Positions 26,735 through 35,202 of a stretch of DNA of 64,000 nt are shown here, one piece after another. A program made the position numbers and the translations under genes. The DNA is from Streptomyces sp. TS71-3 (GTDB lineage Bacteria; Actinomycetota; Actinomycetes; Streptomycetales; Streptomycetaceae), in the NCBI RefSeq assembly GCF_018327685.1, contig NZ_BNEL01000003.1:2790001-2854000 (forward strand), written 5' to 3'. The notes beneath the pieces were generated by a model that saw only the letters and a list, made by a program, of their open reading frames with translations, was not told where the DNA came from and made no database searches. The first letter of the stretch is position 1, and the number at the start of each line of letters is the position of its first letter.

Positions 26735-26859
26735 GCCGGGCGGGAGCGGCGCCAGGGCCTGGGCCGGGCACGAGCGGCGCTACGGCCTGAGCCGAGCGCG
26801 AGCGGTGCCACGTCCTGAACCAGGCATGAGCCACGCCCCGTCCCGAGCCGGGCAAAAGC
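26733..26859. repeat. 28-bp tandem repeat, about 4.5 copies
   Basis: Units start at 26733, 26761, 26789, 26817 and (partial) 26845, each exactly 28 bp, with the form GAGCCGGGC...GAGCGG...CGTCCT. They diverge with distance. The array starts within the TGA stop of the wbl gene and ends 35 bp before the next gene. There are no spacers, so it is not a CRISPR array. Confidence 0.
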
Positions 26860-26882
26860 ACCGGATCGCCGGTGCCGTCGGT

Positions 26883-26888
26883 TACGTT
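26883..26888 (+). promoter_or_regulatory. Candidate -10 box (TACGTT) for the DinB-type gene
   Basis: TACGTT ends 6 nt before the ATG at 26895 and no ribosome site is seen, so a leaderless transcript is likely. No -35 match. Confidence 0.
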
Positions 26889-26894
26889 CCGGGC

Positions 26895-27599
26895 ATGGAC
26901 TCCGCTTCCCTCCTGCGCCATCTGGACCGCGAGCTGGGCGCCTTCCGCAGCTGTCTCGGGGGCGACCTGTCGGTCCCGGTGCCCACCTGCGGCGACTGGA
27001 CCCTGCATGACCTCGCCGAGCACCTGGGGAGCTCCGGCCTGTGGTCCGCCGCCGCGGTGACCGACGGACACGGAGACTTCTCGGCGGCGCCCGCGCCCCG
27101 CGACCCGTGCCTGCTCGTGCAGTGGTACGACGAGGCCGTCGCCGCCCTGCTCGACGCGCTCGACGCCGACCCCGCGACGCCCGCCTGGATCTTCCACCCG
27201 CCGGGCGTCTCGGACCACGGGGTCGGCTTCTGGCAGCGGCGCCGCAGCCTGGAGACGCTGATCCACCGGTGGGACGCCGAGCACGCGCTGGGCGCCGCGC
27301 GGCCCCTCGATCCGGAGCTGGCCGGCGAGGGCGTGGCCGAGGTGTTCGACACGATGGCGCCACGGCAGATCGCCCGCGGCCGCGCCCGGCCGCCCCGGCA
27401 CGCCCTCCGCCTGGACGCCGTCGACACCGGCGGCTGCTGGAGCTACGGCCCGGGCTCACCGGTGGCGGCCGTCGCCGCGCCGGCCGAGGACCTGCTGCTG
27501 ATGCTCTGGGGGAGGCGGCGGGCCGACGGTCCGGAATTCACCTGGAAGGGTGACCGCGGTGCGGCTCTCGCGGTGCTGTCGGGCCCGCTGGTCCCGTGA
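26895..27599 (+). CDS. Maleylpyruvate isomerase family (DinB/mycothiol-type) protein
   Basis: A 234-residue protein of the actinobacterial family with an N-terminal DinB-like, mycothiol-dependent metalloenzyme domain. The conserved pattern is PVPTCGDWTLHDLAEHLG (metal-binding His) and later RRSLETLIHRWDAEHALG. The C-terminal domain is of the SCP2-like type (AEDLLLMLWGRR). Known relatives use mycothiol as cofactor, but the substrate here is unknown. The ATG 26895 looks leaderless. Confidence 0.
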   Translation: MDSASLLRHLDRELGAFRSCLGGDLSVPVPTCGDWTLHDLAEHLGSSGLWSAAAVTDGHGDFSAAPAPRDPCLLVQWYDEAVAALLDALDADPATPAWIFHPPGVSDHGVGFWQRRRSLETLIHRWDAEHALGAARPLDPELAGEGVAEVFDTMAPRQIARGRARPPRHALRLDAVDTGGCWSYGPGSPVAAVAAPAEDLLLMLWGRRRADGPEFTWKGDRGAALAVLSGPLVP

Positions 27600-27819
27600 G
27601 CCCGCCACGGGCCGCGTCCCGGGGGCACCCGCCATCGGCGCCGGCCGGGCCTGCGGACCGGCCGGCCACCGGGCCGGCGGACACGGCCGCGGCCGCTGCC
27701 AGGTTCAGCGAGAGGTTCCGGGAGCTGCGCAACCGGGGTTTCCCAGCTGCTGGGGGAGGCCGGCGGCAGGGCCACCTCGAACAGGATCCGGCGAACCCGC
27801 ATGGGTCGGGGCCTCATCA

Positions 27820-28945
27820 TCACGCCGGGAGGCCCGGGCGCCGCCGGGCGACGAGGGCGGCGATGTCGTCGTCGAGCTCGCCGCCGCTGTAGGCGACCAG
27901 GTCGCGGTGGAGATGCTCGAGGAGCTGGTGGGGCCCCTCGCCGCTCCACAAGCGGATGCGCTCGGCGAGGGGGTAGAAATCGCCGGTGCGGTAGCGGGTC
28001 TCGGTGACCCCGTCGGTGTACAGCCGGAGCCGGTCTCCGGGGTGGAAGGGGGCGAGGTCGACGTGGTACTCATCGCTCACCAGCATGCCCAGGTTGAGTG
28101 GCGGCGAGGGAGCGGCGGCCGGCAACTCCCGGACCTCGCCGCGGTGCAGTAGCAGCGGGGGCGGGTGGCCGCAGGTGACGGTCCGGACGACCGGTTCGTC
28201 GTCCGGGATCTCGGCGAGGAGAGCGGTGATGAAACGTTCAGCGATCTCCGAGCCCGGGACCTCCGGGTACTGGGAGGCGTAGCGGCTCACGCTCGTCTCC
28301 AGGCGGCGCGCGAGGTGGGGCAGGTCAGGCGCGTCGTGGGCGGCCTCGCGGAAGGCGCTGAGCAGCGTGGCGGCCGTCTGGACCGCGAGCAGGCCCTTGC
28401 CGCGTACGTCGCCGATGAGCAGCCGTACGCCGTGCGGGGTGCGGATCGCCTCGTACAGGTCGCCGCCGATCCGGGCTTCCGCCGCGGCGGCCAGGGACAG
28501 GCTTTCGAGGGTGACGTGCCCGAGGTGGCGCGGTATCGGATGCAGCACCGCCAGCTGGGCGGCCTCGGCCACTGAGCGGACCTGAAGCAGTTGATGGGCG
28601 CGCCGGTCGAGCAGACGGTTGAGGAAGACGGAGAATGCCGCAACCGCCACGACCGTGGCCAGCTCGGAGTAGGCGGTCGCATCCCGCAGCGCGTCGAAGT
28701 GGACGATCAGGCCGAGAAAGATGGCGCAGGCGCCCTACTCCGGCGAGCACGGTCCCCTTCAGGGACAGCAGCGCGGCGGCGGAGACCATGGCAGTGGCGA
28801 GGAAGGCGATCGGCCTGACGTCACTGGGTGTGAAGAGGCCGACGAACAGGCCGACGAACAGCAGCAGAGCAGGCACCGAGGACAGCAACCTGTCTCGCGC
28901 GGCAGCGCTGAGTGCGACTCCGCCTTCCCCGGGAAACCTCGCCAC
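27820..28945 (-). pseudogene. Membrane PP2C (SpoIIE-type) phosphatase, frameshifted
   Basis: The gene starts at GTG 28945 behind GGGGAG, with hydrophobic helices (SVPALLLFVGLFVGLF; PIAFLATAMVSAAALLSL). The frame breaks near 28735. The rest (a third helix with IFLGLIVHFDALRDAT, then the phosphatase domain) lies in another frame. Removing one base (reading GTGGG for GTAGGG) gives GVGACAIFLGL and a single protein of about 374 residues. The phosphatase domain has the metal motifs GGDLYEA and IGDVRGKG and ends in DDDIAALV. Alternatively the phosphatase could be made alone from GTG 28650. Targets are probably anti-sigma-antagonist-type partners. The frameshift could be a sequencing error. Confidence 0.
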
Positions 28946-29240
28946 GTGCCGCTCCCCAAGGTCGCAGCAGTCATCGAAAGCCAGGCAGTCGATTCATACA
29001 CTTTTACAGTCACATGCCCGAAGCCTGCGAACAAGCCGGTGACGCTGGTGACGCGCAGGTGCTCAGCAGGTCACCGTGCCGCTCTGCTCGGCGAGAAGAA
29101 CACGGAGAAGGCGGGCGGGAAGGCCGTGGCGGAGCCGCCCCGTCCGCCCGGCGGAGAAGGCGCGGGAGGCGAGGGCCCGGGCTGCTCGTGCCTGGGCCGC
29201 TCGCAGGGCGGGTTCACCGACGTGATGGGCAGGACACGAC
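28946..29240. other. Gap with no supported gene
   Basis: Short frames run through this 295-bp stretch but none has a family match or ribosome site. It includes a relatively AT-rich part (about 28975-29020) that may hold the promoter of the phosphatase gene. Confidence 0.
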
Positions 29241-30017
29241 CTAGGCGTACAGCTCCCGCATCCGTACCGAGAGGCAGGTGACCCCGCCCTCCAGCTTCTC
29301 GAACTCGCTGATGTCCACGATCACCGGCTCATGGCCCAGTTCGGCCAGCAGCTCCGCGGTCTTCGGCGCGCTCGCCGCCATCAGCAGCTTGTTGCCGCCC
29401 AGCAGCACCACCGCGGAGCCCGTCTCCTCCGGCACCGGAAGGAAGCGGGGGAAGAGGGACGGCTGGTCCACCAGGGGCGCGTACCCGATCACGGTGCCGT
29501 CCGGCAGCGCGGTCAGCGCGGACTTCAGGTGCAGCACCTGGGCCACCGGCACCGCGACCACCCGCGCCCCGAGCGGTTCGAAGGCCGCCCTGAGCTGCTG
29601 GACCCCCGCGGCGTTGGTGCGCCCGCCCCGGCCCACGTAGATGGTGTCGCCGATCTTCAGGACGTCGCCGCCGTCCAGCGTGCCCGGCTCCCACACCCAG
29701 TTGACCGAGGCACCGAGCCGGGCCACGGCCTGCTCCACGCCGACGGTCTCGGCGCGGCGGGCGCGCGCGCCGGGGCGGGTGATCAGGGCGACGTTGCGGA
29801 ACAGCACCACCGTGTCCTCGATGAAGACCGAGTCGGGGCACTCCTCCGCCCGCTCGACCTCCACGGTTTCCCACCCGTGCGCACGTAGCGTGGCCGCGTA
29901 CGTCTCCCACTGATGGAGCGCGAGGCGCACGTCCACGGGGGAGCGTTCCTTGCGCGTGAGGATGCCCTCGGCGAGGCGAGGGCCCGGGCGACGGATCAAG
30001 ACCTTCTGGGATGGCAC
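29241..30017 (-). CDS. Dimethylarginine dimethylaminohydrolase (DDAH)
   Basis: A 258-residue amidinotransferase-fold enzyme that hydrolyses methylated arginine (or related) to citrulline and amine. Family motifs include SVFIEDTVV, WEPGTLDGGDVL, GRGGRTNAAG, HLKSAL and the catalytic cysteine in EGGVTCLSVR. GTG 30017 (MPSQKVLIRRPG) fits the usual family start; ATG 30026, three codons earlier, is an alternative. A hairpin followed by seven U lies only 31 nt upstream of GTG 30017 in the same transcript, so the gene may be controlled by attenuation. Confidence 0.
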   Translation of the reverse strand: MPSQKVLIRRPGPRLAEGILTRKERSPVDVRLALHQWETYAATLRAHGWETVEVERAEECPDSVFIEDTVVLFRNVALITRPGARARRAETVGVEQAVARLGASVNWVWEPGTLDGGDVLKIGDTIYVGRGGRTNAAGVQQLRAAFEPLGARVVAVPVAQVLHLKSALTALPDGTVIGYAPLVDQPSLFPRFLPVPEETGSAVVLLGGNKLLMAASAPKTAELLAELGHEPVIVDISEFEKLEGGVTCLSVRMRELYA

Positions 30018-30047
30018 GGCGCACATGATGCCTGCCGGATTCGGCGG

Positions 30048-30074
30048 AAAAAAAGCCCCCAGGGGTGGGGGTTT
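30048..30074 (-). terminator. Attenuator-like hairpin with U-tract in the DDAH leader
   Basis: Read on the minus strand: AAACCCCC, a 6-nt loop ACCCCT, GGGGGC, then TTTTTTT. This is a textbook intrinsic terminator, which is rare in high-GC Streptomyces. It lies between any upstream DDAH promoter and the start codon. Confidence 0.
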
Positions 30075-30259
30075 CGGGGACGGACGGTTCATCGGCCCGT
30101 CAATGTGGGCGATACGGGACACCTGCCGCGCCTCCCACCCCCGGGTGTGGCCCGCCGCGCCCCGCGCGTTCTCGTCCGCGCCACACCGGCGCTCTATTCT
30201 TGCCGCCCGGCCCGCGCCCGGCGGCCGGCTCCGCCGGACCGTAGCGAAAGGAACCGCCC

Positions 30260-30925
30260 GTGCCCTCCTCGCCTCCGCCGCCCTCCCTCCCCGCCCGGCT
30301 CTACCTGCTCGCGTGGGACACCGAGCGCGGACGGTCCACGGGCCGCGGCCACCTCCACCACCTGGTGCGTGCGGGCGCCCTCACCGAGCTGGTCCAGCGG
30401 GGTCTGCTCGCCGACGACGACGGAGTCGTCACCCCCGTGGACCCCGACGCCCGCACCGGCGACCTGGCCCTGGACGGCCTGCTGGAGCTGATCACGGAAT
30501 CCCGGCCGCGCCGCTGGAAGTCCTGGGTGAACCTGCGCGCCAGGGTCACCCTGCAGGCGGTCCGCGAGCAACTGACGGCGGACGGCCGGCTGCGGCCCCG
30601 CAGGCAGCGGATACTCGGCCTCTTCCCCGCAACCGGCACGGAACCCGCCGTCCCGGCGGAGATCGAGGCCCTGCGCAAGCACGTGCTGGCCGTCCTGACG
30701 GGGCCCGTGCCGGTGGCCCAGGTGACCGAGGAGGACGCCGCCCTGGTGGCGCTCGCCGCAGCCGGAGAGCTGCGCACGGCGCTGCCCGGCAAGGAGCGCC
30801 GGCGGCACAAGGAGCGGCTGGAGGAACTGACCGATCGCAGCGGCGCGGCCGTCCCCGCGCTGAAGAAAGTGATCAGCGAGGTCAGGGCGGCGGTGATCGT
30901 CGCCGCCACGACGGCCGGCGGCTGA
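30260..30925 (+). CDS. GOLPH3/VPS74 family protein
   Basis: A 221-residue GPP34-type protein (LYLLAWD near the N-terminus; GALTELVQRGLL; RARVTLQAVREQL; HVLAVLTGPVPV). Eukaryotic relatives bind phosphoinositides and Golgi enzymes; bacterial members are widespread in actinobacteria with unknown role. GTG 30260 follows GAAAGGAACC. It is divergent from DDAH. Confidence 0.
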   Translation: MPSSPPPPSLPARLYLLAWDTERGRSTGRGHLHHLVRAGALTELVQRGLLADDDGVVTPVDPDARTGDLALDGLLELITESRPRRWKSWVNLRARVTLQAVREQLTADGRLRPRRQRILGLFPATGTEPAVPAEIEALRKHVLAVLTGPVPVAQVTEEDAALVALAAAGELRTALPGKERRRHKERLEELTDRSGAAVPALKKVISEVRAAVIVAATTAGG

Positions 30926-31049
30926 CGGGCCGTCGGAGCCCGGTGGACGCCCGGCCGGCCGGATGGCCGCCGCCCGGCCGGCGCCCTGCGCCCGGACGGT
31001 CAGCGCCCGCCTGGCGCGAGGCGGCGAGCGGGCGCGCCGTCGCGGACGC

Positions 31050-31466
31050 TCAGCAGGTGTCCCGCATCAGCTGGTCCAGGTCCTGGTCCAGGTCCAGGTG
31101 CTGTCCCTCCTCGCCCGCCGGGACCAGCGTGTGGGTGCGCCTGAGGAAGCGGCGCAGCTCGTGGCTGCGGACGTGGACGAGCGCGGTGCCCTCGGGAGCG
31201 TGGAACTCCAGGACCGTGCGGTCGTAGCCGTAGGGGCGGATGTGCACGTCGCCCTCGCCGGAGGCGTCCTCCATGCCGTCGTCGAGCAGTTCGCGTGCGA
31301 AGGTCCAGCACACCTCGACGCCCTCCAGCGTCGCCGCTGCGGGGAAGGTCATGCGGACGGCGAAGGGGTCGCTCCGGTCGTAGTGCAGCGTGGCGGAGAC
31401 GGTGGGCATGCGTGGCGCGGCGGCGACCAGGCGGGCCTCTACGGCTTGCTCGATGACGGTGGACAT
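31050..31466 (-). CDS. SsgA-like protein (sporulation/cell division)
   Basis: A 138-residue SALP-family protein with ATLHYDRSDPFAVRMTF, GDVHIRPYGYDRTVLEF and LRRFLRRTHTLVPAGEE. SALPs are found only in morphologically complex actinobacteria and steer septation and wall remodelling. It looks closest to SsgD as I remember it, and its position relative to the laccase and endonuclease V genes fits, but the paralogue is not proven. The ATG 31466 follows GGGAGC. The C-terminus contains a short repeat (DLDQDLDQL). Confidence 0.
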   Translation of the reverse strand: MSTVIEQAVEARLVAAAPRMPTVSATLHYDRSDPFAVRMTFPAAATLEGVEVCWTFARELLDDGMEDASGEGDVHIRPYGYDRTVLEFHAPEGTALVHVRSHELRRFLRRTHTLVPAGEEGQHLDLDQDLDQLMRDTC

Positions 31467-31838
31467 CGCCTGCTCCCTGGTGACGGCTCTACGGCGTGAA
31501 CGGTGGCTCGCGGTGCGCTGGACGGTCGGACGGCGGGCCGCTGTTCGGCACTGCCCCCTATGAGAAGAGACGGTTGAACGGACGGTTCCGTGCATGCCTC
31601 CCCGAGTGACCTCTGTCACCGCGTTCACGCCAGCGGTGGCCCTTCCGGTTCCGGGCGGGGGCCGCGGGAGCGGGCCAACGGGTCCGTACCGCCCGGTATC
31701 GGACGGCTCGTCAGGCCCCTGACCGGCCACTCGGCGCCTGGCGGGTCCCGGCGGCGGGCGAGGGCGGCGGAGCGGTCCGTGGCCGAGATCCGCACCCGCG
31801 CCCGTCCAAAGGACCCGCGCCGTATCCTCTGACGCACC
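31467..31838. other. 372-bp gap between the SsgA-like gene and endonuclease V
   Basis: No supported gene. It should hold the promoters of the two divergent genes. The only recognisable element is the -10-like TATCCT near the endonuclease V start. Confidence 0.
31823..31828 (+). promoter_or_regulatory. Candidate -10 box (TATCCT) for endonuclease V
   Basis: TATCCT lies 10 nt before ATG 31839, with no Shine-Dalgarno, which suggests a leaderless or near-leaderless transcript. Confidence 0.
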
Positions 31839-32537
31839 ATGGCCGAAGCGAGTCTCGTACCCGTCCCCGCCGGCTGGCCCGGCACGGAGGAGCACGCCAG
31901 GGCCGTCCAGGAGGATCTGCGCGCCCGGGTGGTGGTCGACGAGCCGGGCCCGCCGCCCGGCACCGGCCGGGTGACCGGCGTCGACGTCGCGTACGACGAC
32001 GAGCGGGACGTCGTCGCGGCGGCGGCCGTGGTCCTCGACGCCGCCACGCTCGACGTCCTGGAGGAGGCCACGGCGGCGAGCCGCGTCGCCTTCCCGTACG
32101 TCCCCGGGCTGCTGGCCTTCCGCGAACTGCCCGCCGTGCTCGCCGCCCTGGAATCGCTCGCCGGCGACCCCGGGCTCGTGGTCTGCGACGGCTACGGCAG
32201 GGCCCACCCGCGCCGCTTCGGACTCGCCAGCCACCTCGGGGTGCTCACCGGGCTGCCCACCGTCGGCGTCGCCAAGAACCCGTTCACCTTCACGTACGCC
32301 GATCCGCCCCCCGCCCGGGGCTCGGTCTCGCCGCTGCTGGACGAGGGGGAGACGGTCGGCCGCGCGCTGCGCACCCAGGAGAGCGTCAAGCCCGTCTTCG
32401 TCTCGGTCGGGCACCGCGTGGACCTGGACACCGCCTGCGCCCACACGCTCGCACTCGCGCCCCGCTTCCGGCTCCCCGAGACCACCCGGCGCGCCGACGC
32501 CCTCTGCCGCCGCGCACTGCGCGCGGCCACGTCCTAG
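31839..32537 (+). CDS. nfi: Endonuclease V (deoxyinosine 3' endonuclease)
   Basis: A 232-residue repair nuclease that nicks DNA near deaminated adenine (inosine). The metal-binding residues are visible in VTGVDVAY, PYVPGLLAFRE and CDGYGRAHPRRFGLASHLG, and the late GVAKNPF motif is also present. Length and motif order are normal for the family. It starts at ATG 31839 without a ribosome site. It is an isolated gene, so the function comes from family alone. Confidence 0.
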   Translation: MAEASLVPVPAGWPGTEEHARAVQEDLRARVVVDEPGPPPGTGRVTGVDVAYDDERDVVAAAAVVLDAATLDVLEEATAASRVAFPYVPGLLAFRELPAVLAALESLAGDPGLVVCDGYGRAHPRRFGLASHLGVLTGLPTVGVAKNPFTFTYADPPPARGSVSPLLDEGETVGRALRTQESVKPVFVSVGHRVDLDTACAHTLALAPRFRLPETTRRADALCRRALRAATS

Positions 32538-32671
32538 CCCGGAAAGCGCCACGCGAGCGGCGAGGAAAGCGTGGAAACTGAGCGCTTGCTTGCCCGTGGC
32601 TTGTGCGGGCACGGTGCGCCTTCCTAACATCAGCAGTGTTACATCGGTTGTGTCACAGAGCTGGGGGCCCG

Positions 32672-33835
32672 ATGGCGGCGGCAGGGACCGCTCAGGTTCA
32701 TCAGACGGCAGCGCGCGGCCCGCTGACCGGGGTGCGGGTGGTGGAGCTCGCGGGCATCGGGCCGGCCCCGTTCGCCGGCATGCTCCTCGCGGACCTCGGC
32801 GCCGACGTCGTCCGCGTGGACCGCCCCGGCGGCACGGACCTCGCCCTGGACCCCGTCCACGACCTCTGCGGTCGCGGCAAGCGCTCGGTCCTCGTCGACC
32901 TCAAGTCCCCCGGCGGCCCGGAACAGCTGCTCGACCTCGTCGCCCGCGCCGACCTGCTGGTCGAGGGCTTCAGGCCGGGCGTCGCCGAGCGCCTCGGCGT
33001 CGGCCCGGAACCCTGCCTGGCCCGCAACCCCCGGCTCGTCTACGGCCGGATGACCGGCTGGGGCCAGGACGGCCCGCTGGCCGCCCGCGCCGGTCACGAC
33101 GTCGCGTACATCGCGCGCACCGGCATCCTCGGCATGATCGGCGGGCCGGACGCGGCGCCCGCCATCCCCGCGAACATCCTCGGCGACTTCGCCGGCGGCT
33201 CGCTCTACCTCGTGGTGGGCCTCCTCGCCGCCCTGCACCACGCCCGCGGCACCGGGGCGGGCCAGGTCGTGGACGCCGCGATCGTGGACGGCGCCGCCCA
33301 CCTGTCCACGATGATCCACGGCATGCTGGCCGCCGGCATCTGGCAGGACAGGCGCGGCGACAACCTGCTCGACGGAGGCTGCCCCTTCTACGGCTGCTAC
33401 CGCACCGCGGACGGCGGCCACATGGCGGTCGGCGCGCTGGAGCGGCGGTTCTACGACGAGTTCGTCCACCTGCTCGGCCTCGACGGCGAGCTGCCCGACC
33501 GGGACGACCAGAGCCGCTGGGACGAGCTGCGCGCGGCGGTCGCCGAGCGCTTCGCGACCCGCACCCGCGCCGAGTGGACGTCGCTCTTCGCGGACTCCGA
33601 CGCCTGCGTGGCGCCCGTCCTCTCCCTGCGGGAGGCCCCCGGCGACCCGCACCTGGCCGCCCGCGGCACCTTCGTCCACCACGCCGGCATCACCCAGCCC
33701 GCCCCCGCCCCCCGCTTCTCGGACACCCCCGCCGCGGTGCGGTCCGCACCCGCGCGCCCGGGCGCCGACACCGCGGGCGTGGCCCGCGACTGGCACGTGC
33801 CCGGCCTCACCGCGGCTGACCCCGTACGACCCTGA
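32672..33835 (+). CDS. CaiB/BaiF family: alpha-methylacyl-CoA racemase
   Basis: A 387-residue class III CoA-transferase-fold protein. Residues matching the racemase active site are seen: His in AGHDVAYIA and Asp in [33 protein letters not shown] is the family opening. It likely epimerises 2-methyl-branched acyl-CoA so that beta-oxidation can proceed. The ATG 32672 follows GGGGGCCC. The next two genes encode a thiolase and a FadB-like enzyme, so the three probably form a branched fatty acid degradation operon. Confidence 0.
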   Translation: MAAAGTAQVHQTAARGPLTGVRVVELAGIGPAPFAGMLLADLGADVVRVDRPGGTDLALDPVHDLCGRGKRSVLVDLKSPGGPEQLLDLVARADLLVEGFRPGVAERLGVGPEPCLARNPRLVYGRMTGWGQDGPLAARAGHDVAYIARTGILGMIGGPDAAPAIPANILGDFAGGSLYLVVGLLAALHHARGTGAGQVVDAAIVDGAAHLSTMIHGMLAAGIWQDRRGDNLLDGGCPFYGCYRTADGGHMAVGALERRFYDEFVHLLGLDGELPDRDDQSRWDELRAAVAERFATRTRAEWTSLFADSDACVAPVLSLREAPGDPHLAARGTFVHHAGITQPAPAPRFSDTPAAVRSAPARPGADTAGVARDWHVPGLTAADPVRP

Positions 33836-33908
33836 CGACCACCCGAAACCGCCGGCGCAGATCGGCCCAGACAAGCACAGCCAGGCACCGGCCCGAGGAG
33901 GCCCCACG

Positions 33909-35129
33909 ATGACCGCGCCCACCGAAGCGTATGTGTACGAGGCGATCCGCACCCCCCGCGGGCGCGGCAAGGCCAACGGCGCGCTGCACGGCACCAAGCC
34001 GATCGACCTCGTGGTCGGCCTGATCCACGAGATGCGCTCCCGCTTCCCCGGACTCGACCCGGCCGCCATCGACGACATCGTGCTCGGCGTCGTCAGCCCC
34101 GTCGGCGATCAGGGCTCCGACATCGCCAGGATCGCCGCCATCGCCGCCGGCCTGCCCGACACCGTCGCCGGCGTGCAGGAGAACCGCTTCTGTGCCTCCG
34201 GCCTGGAGGCCGTCAACCTGGCCGCCATGAAGATCCGCTCCGGCTGGGAGGAACTGGTCCTCGCGGGCGGCGTCGAGTCGATGTCGCGGGTCCCGATCGC
34301 GTCGGACGGCGGCGCCTGGTTCGCCGACCCGATGACCAACCTGGCCGCCGGCTTCGTCCCGCAGGGCGTCGGCGCCGACCTCATCGCCACCCTGGACTGC
34401 TTCTCGCGGCGGGACGTCGACGAGTTCGCCGCCCTCTCCCAGGAGCGCGCCGCGGCGGCCTGGAAGGACGGGCGGTTCGAGAAGTCCGTGGTGCCGGTGC
34501 GGGACGCCGGCGGCCTGGTGGTCCTCGACCACGACGAGCACATGCGCCCCGGCACCACCGCCGACACGCTGGCCAGGCTGAAGCCGTCGTTCGCCGACAT
34601 CGGCGAGCTGGGCGGCTTCGACGCGGTGGCCCTCCAGAAGTACCACTGGGTGGAGGCCATCGACCACGTCCACCACGCCGGCAACTCCTCCGGCATCGTG
34701 GACGGCGCCGCGCTGGTCGCCGTCGGCTCCAAGGCGGCGGGGGAGCGGTACGGCCTTCGGCCCCGCGCCCGGATCGTCTCGGCGGCCGTCTCCGGGTCGG
34801 AGCCCACCATCATGCTCACCGGGCCCGCGCCCGCCACCCGAAAGGCGCTCGCCAAGGCCGGCCTGACCATCGACGACATCGACCTCGTCGAGATCAACGA
34901 GGCCTTCGCCGCCGTGGTGCTCCGCTACGTCAAGGAGATGGGGCTCTCGCTCGACCGGGTGAACGTGAACGGCGGCGCGATCGCCCTGGGCCACCCGCTC
35001 GGCGCCACCGGCGCCATGATCCTCGGCACCCTCGTCGACGAGCTGGAGCGCCAGGACAAGCGCTACGGGCTGGCCACCCTCTGCGTCGGCGGCGGCATGG
35101 GCGTCGCCACCGTCGTCGAGCGCCTGTGA
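33909..35129 (+). CDS. Acetyl-CoA C-acyltransferase (thiolase)
   Basis: A 406-residue thiolase. The acylated cysteine is Cys95 ([11 protein letters not shown]). The others are His in [22 protein letters not shown] and the late cysteine in CVGGGMG. The ATG 33909 follows GAGGAGGCCCC. It pairs with the downstream hydratase/dehydrogenase as the FadA/FadB couple of beta-oxidation. As pcaF is absent from the pca operon, this enzyme or a distant one might take over beta-ketoadipyl-CoA cleavage; that is speculation. Confidence 0.
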   Translation: MTAPTEAYVYEAIRTPRGRGKANGALHGTKPIDLVVGLIHEMRSRFPGLDPAAIDDIVLGVVSPVGDQGSDIARIAAIAAGLPDTVAGVQENRFCASGLEAVNLAAMKIRSGWEELVLAGGVESMSRVPIASDGGAWFADPMTNLAAGFVPQGVGADLIATLDCFSRRDVDEFAALSQERAAAAWKDGRFEKSVVPVRDAGGLVVLDHDEHMRPGTTADTLARLKPSFADIGELGGFDAVALQKYHWVEAIDHVHHAGNSSGIVDGAALVAVGSKAAGERYGLRPRARIVSAAVSGSEPTIMLTGPAPATRKALAKAGLTIDDIDLVEINEAFAAVVLRYVKEMGLSLDRVNVNGGAIALGHPLGATGAMILGTLVDELERQDKRYGLATLCVGGGMGVATVVERL

Positions 35130-35202
35130 CCCGGACACCGAGCCCGCCCCGCCCCGAGCGGTGTCGCCCGACCTCCCGCCCCACCCTCACGGAGAAAGCC
35201 AG

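Noticed and set aside
26733..26859. Possible CRISPR array
   Set aside because: The units are direct tandem copies with no spacers, and no cas genes are present.
28721..29281. 186-codon plus-strand frame near the phosphatase and DDAH genes
   Set aside because: Low-complexity translation with no family features; it crosses the start of the phosphatase gene on the other strand.
30048..30074. Terminator for a plus-strand transcript
   Set aside because: The T-tract follows the hairpin only on the minus strand; on the plus strand only three T follow.
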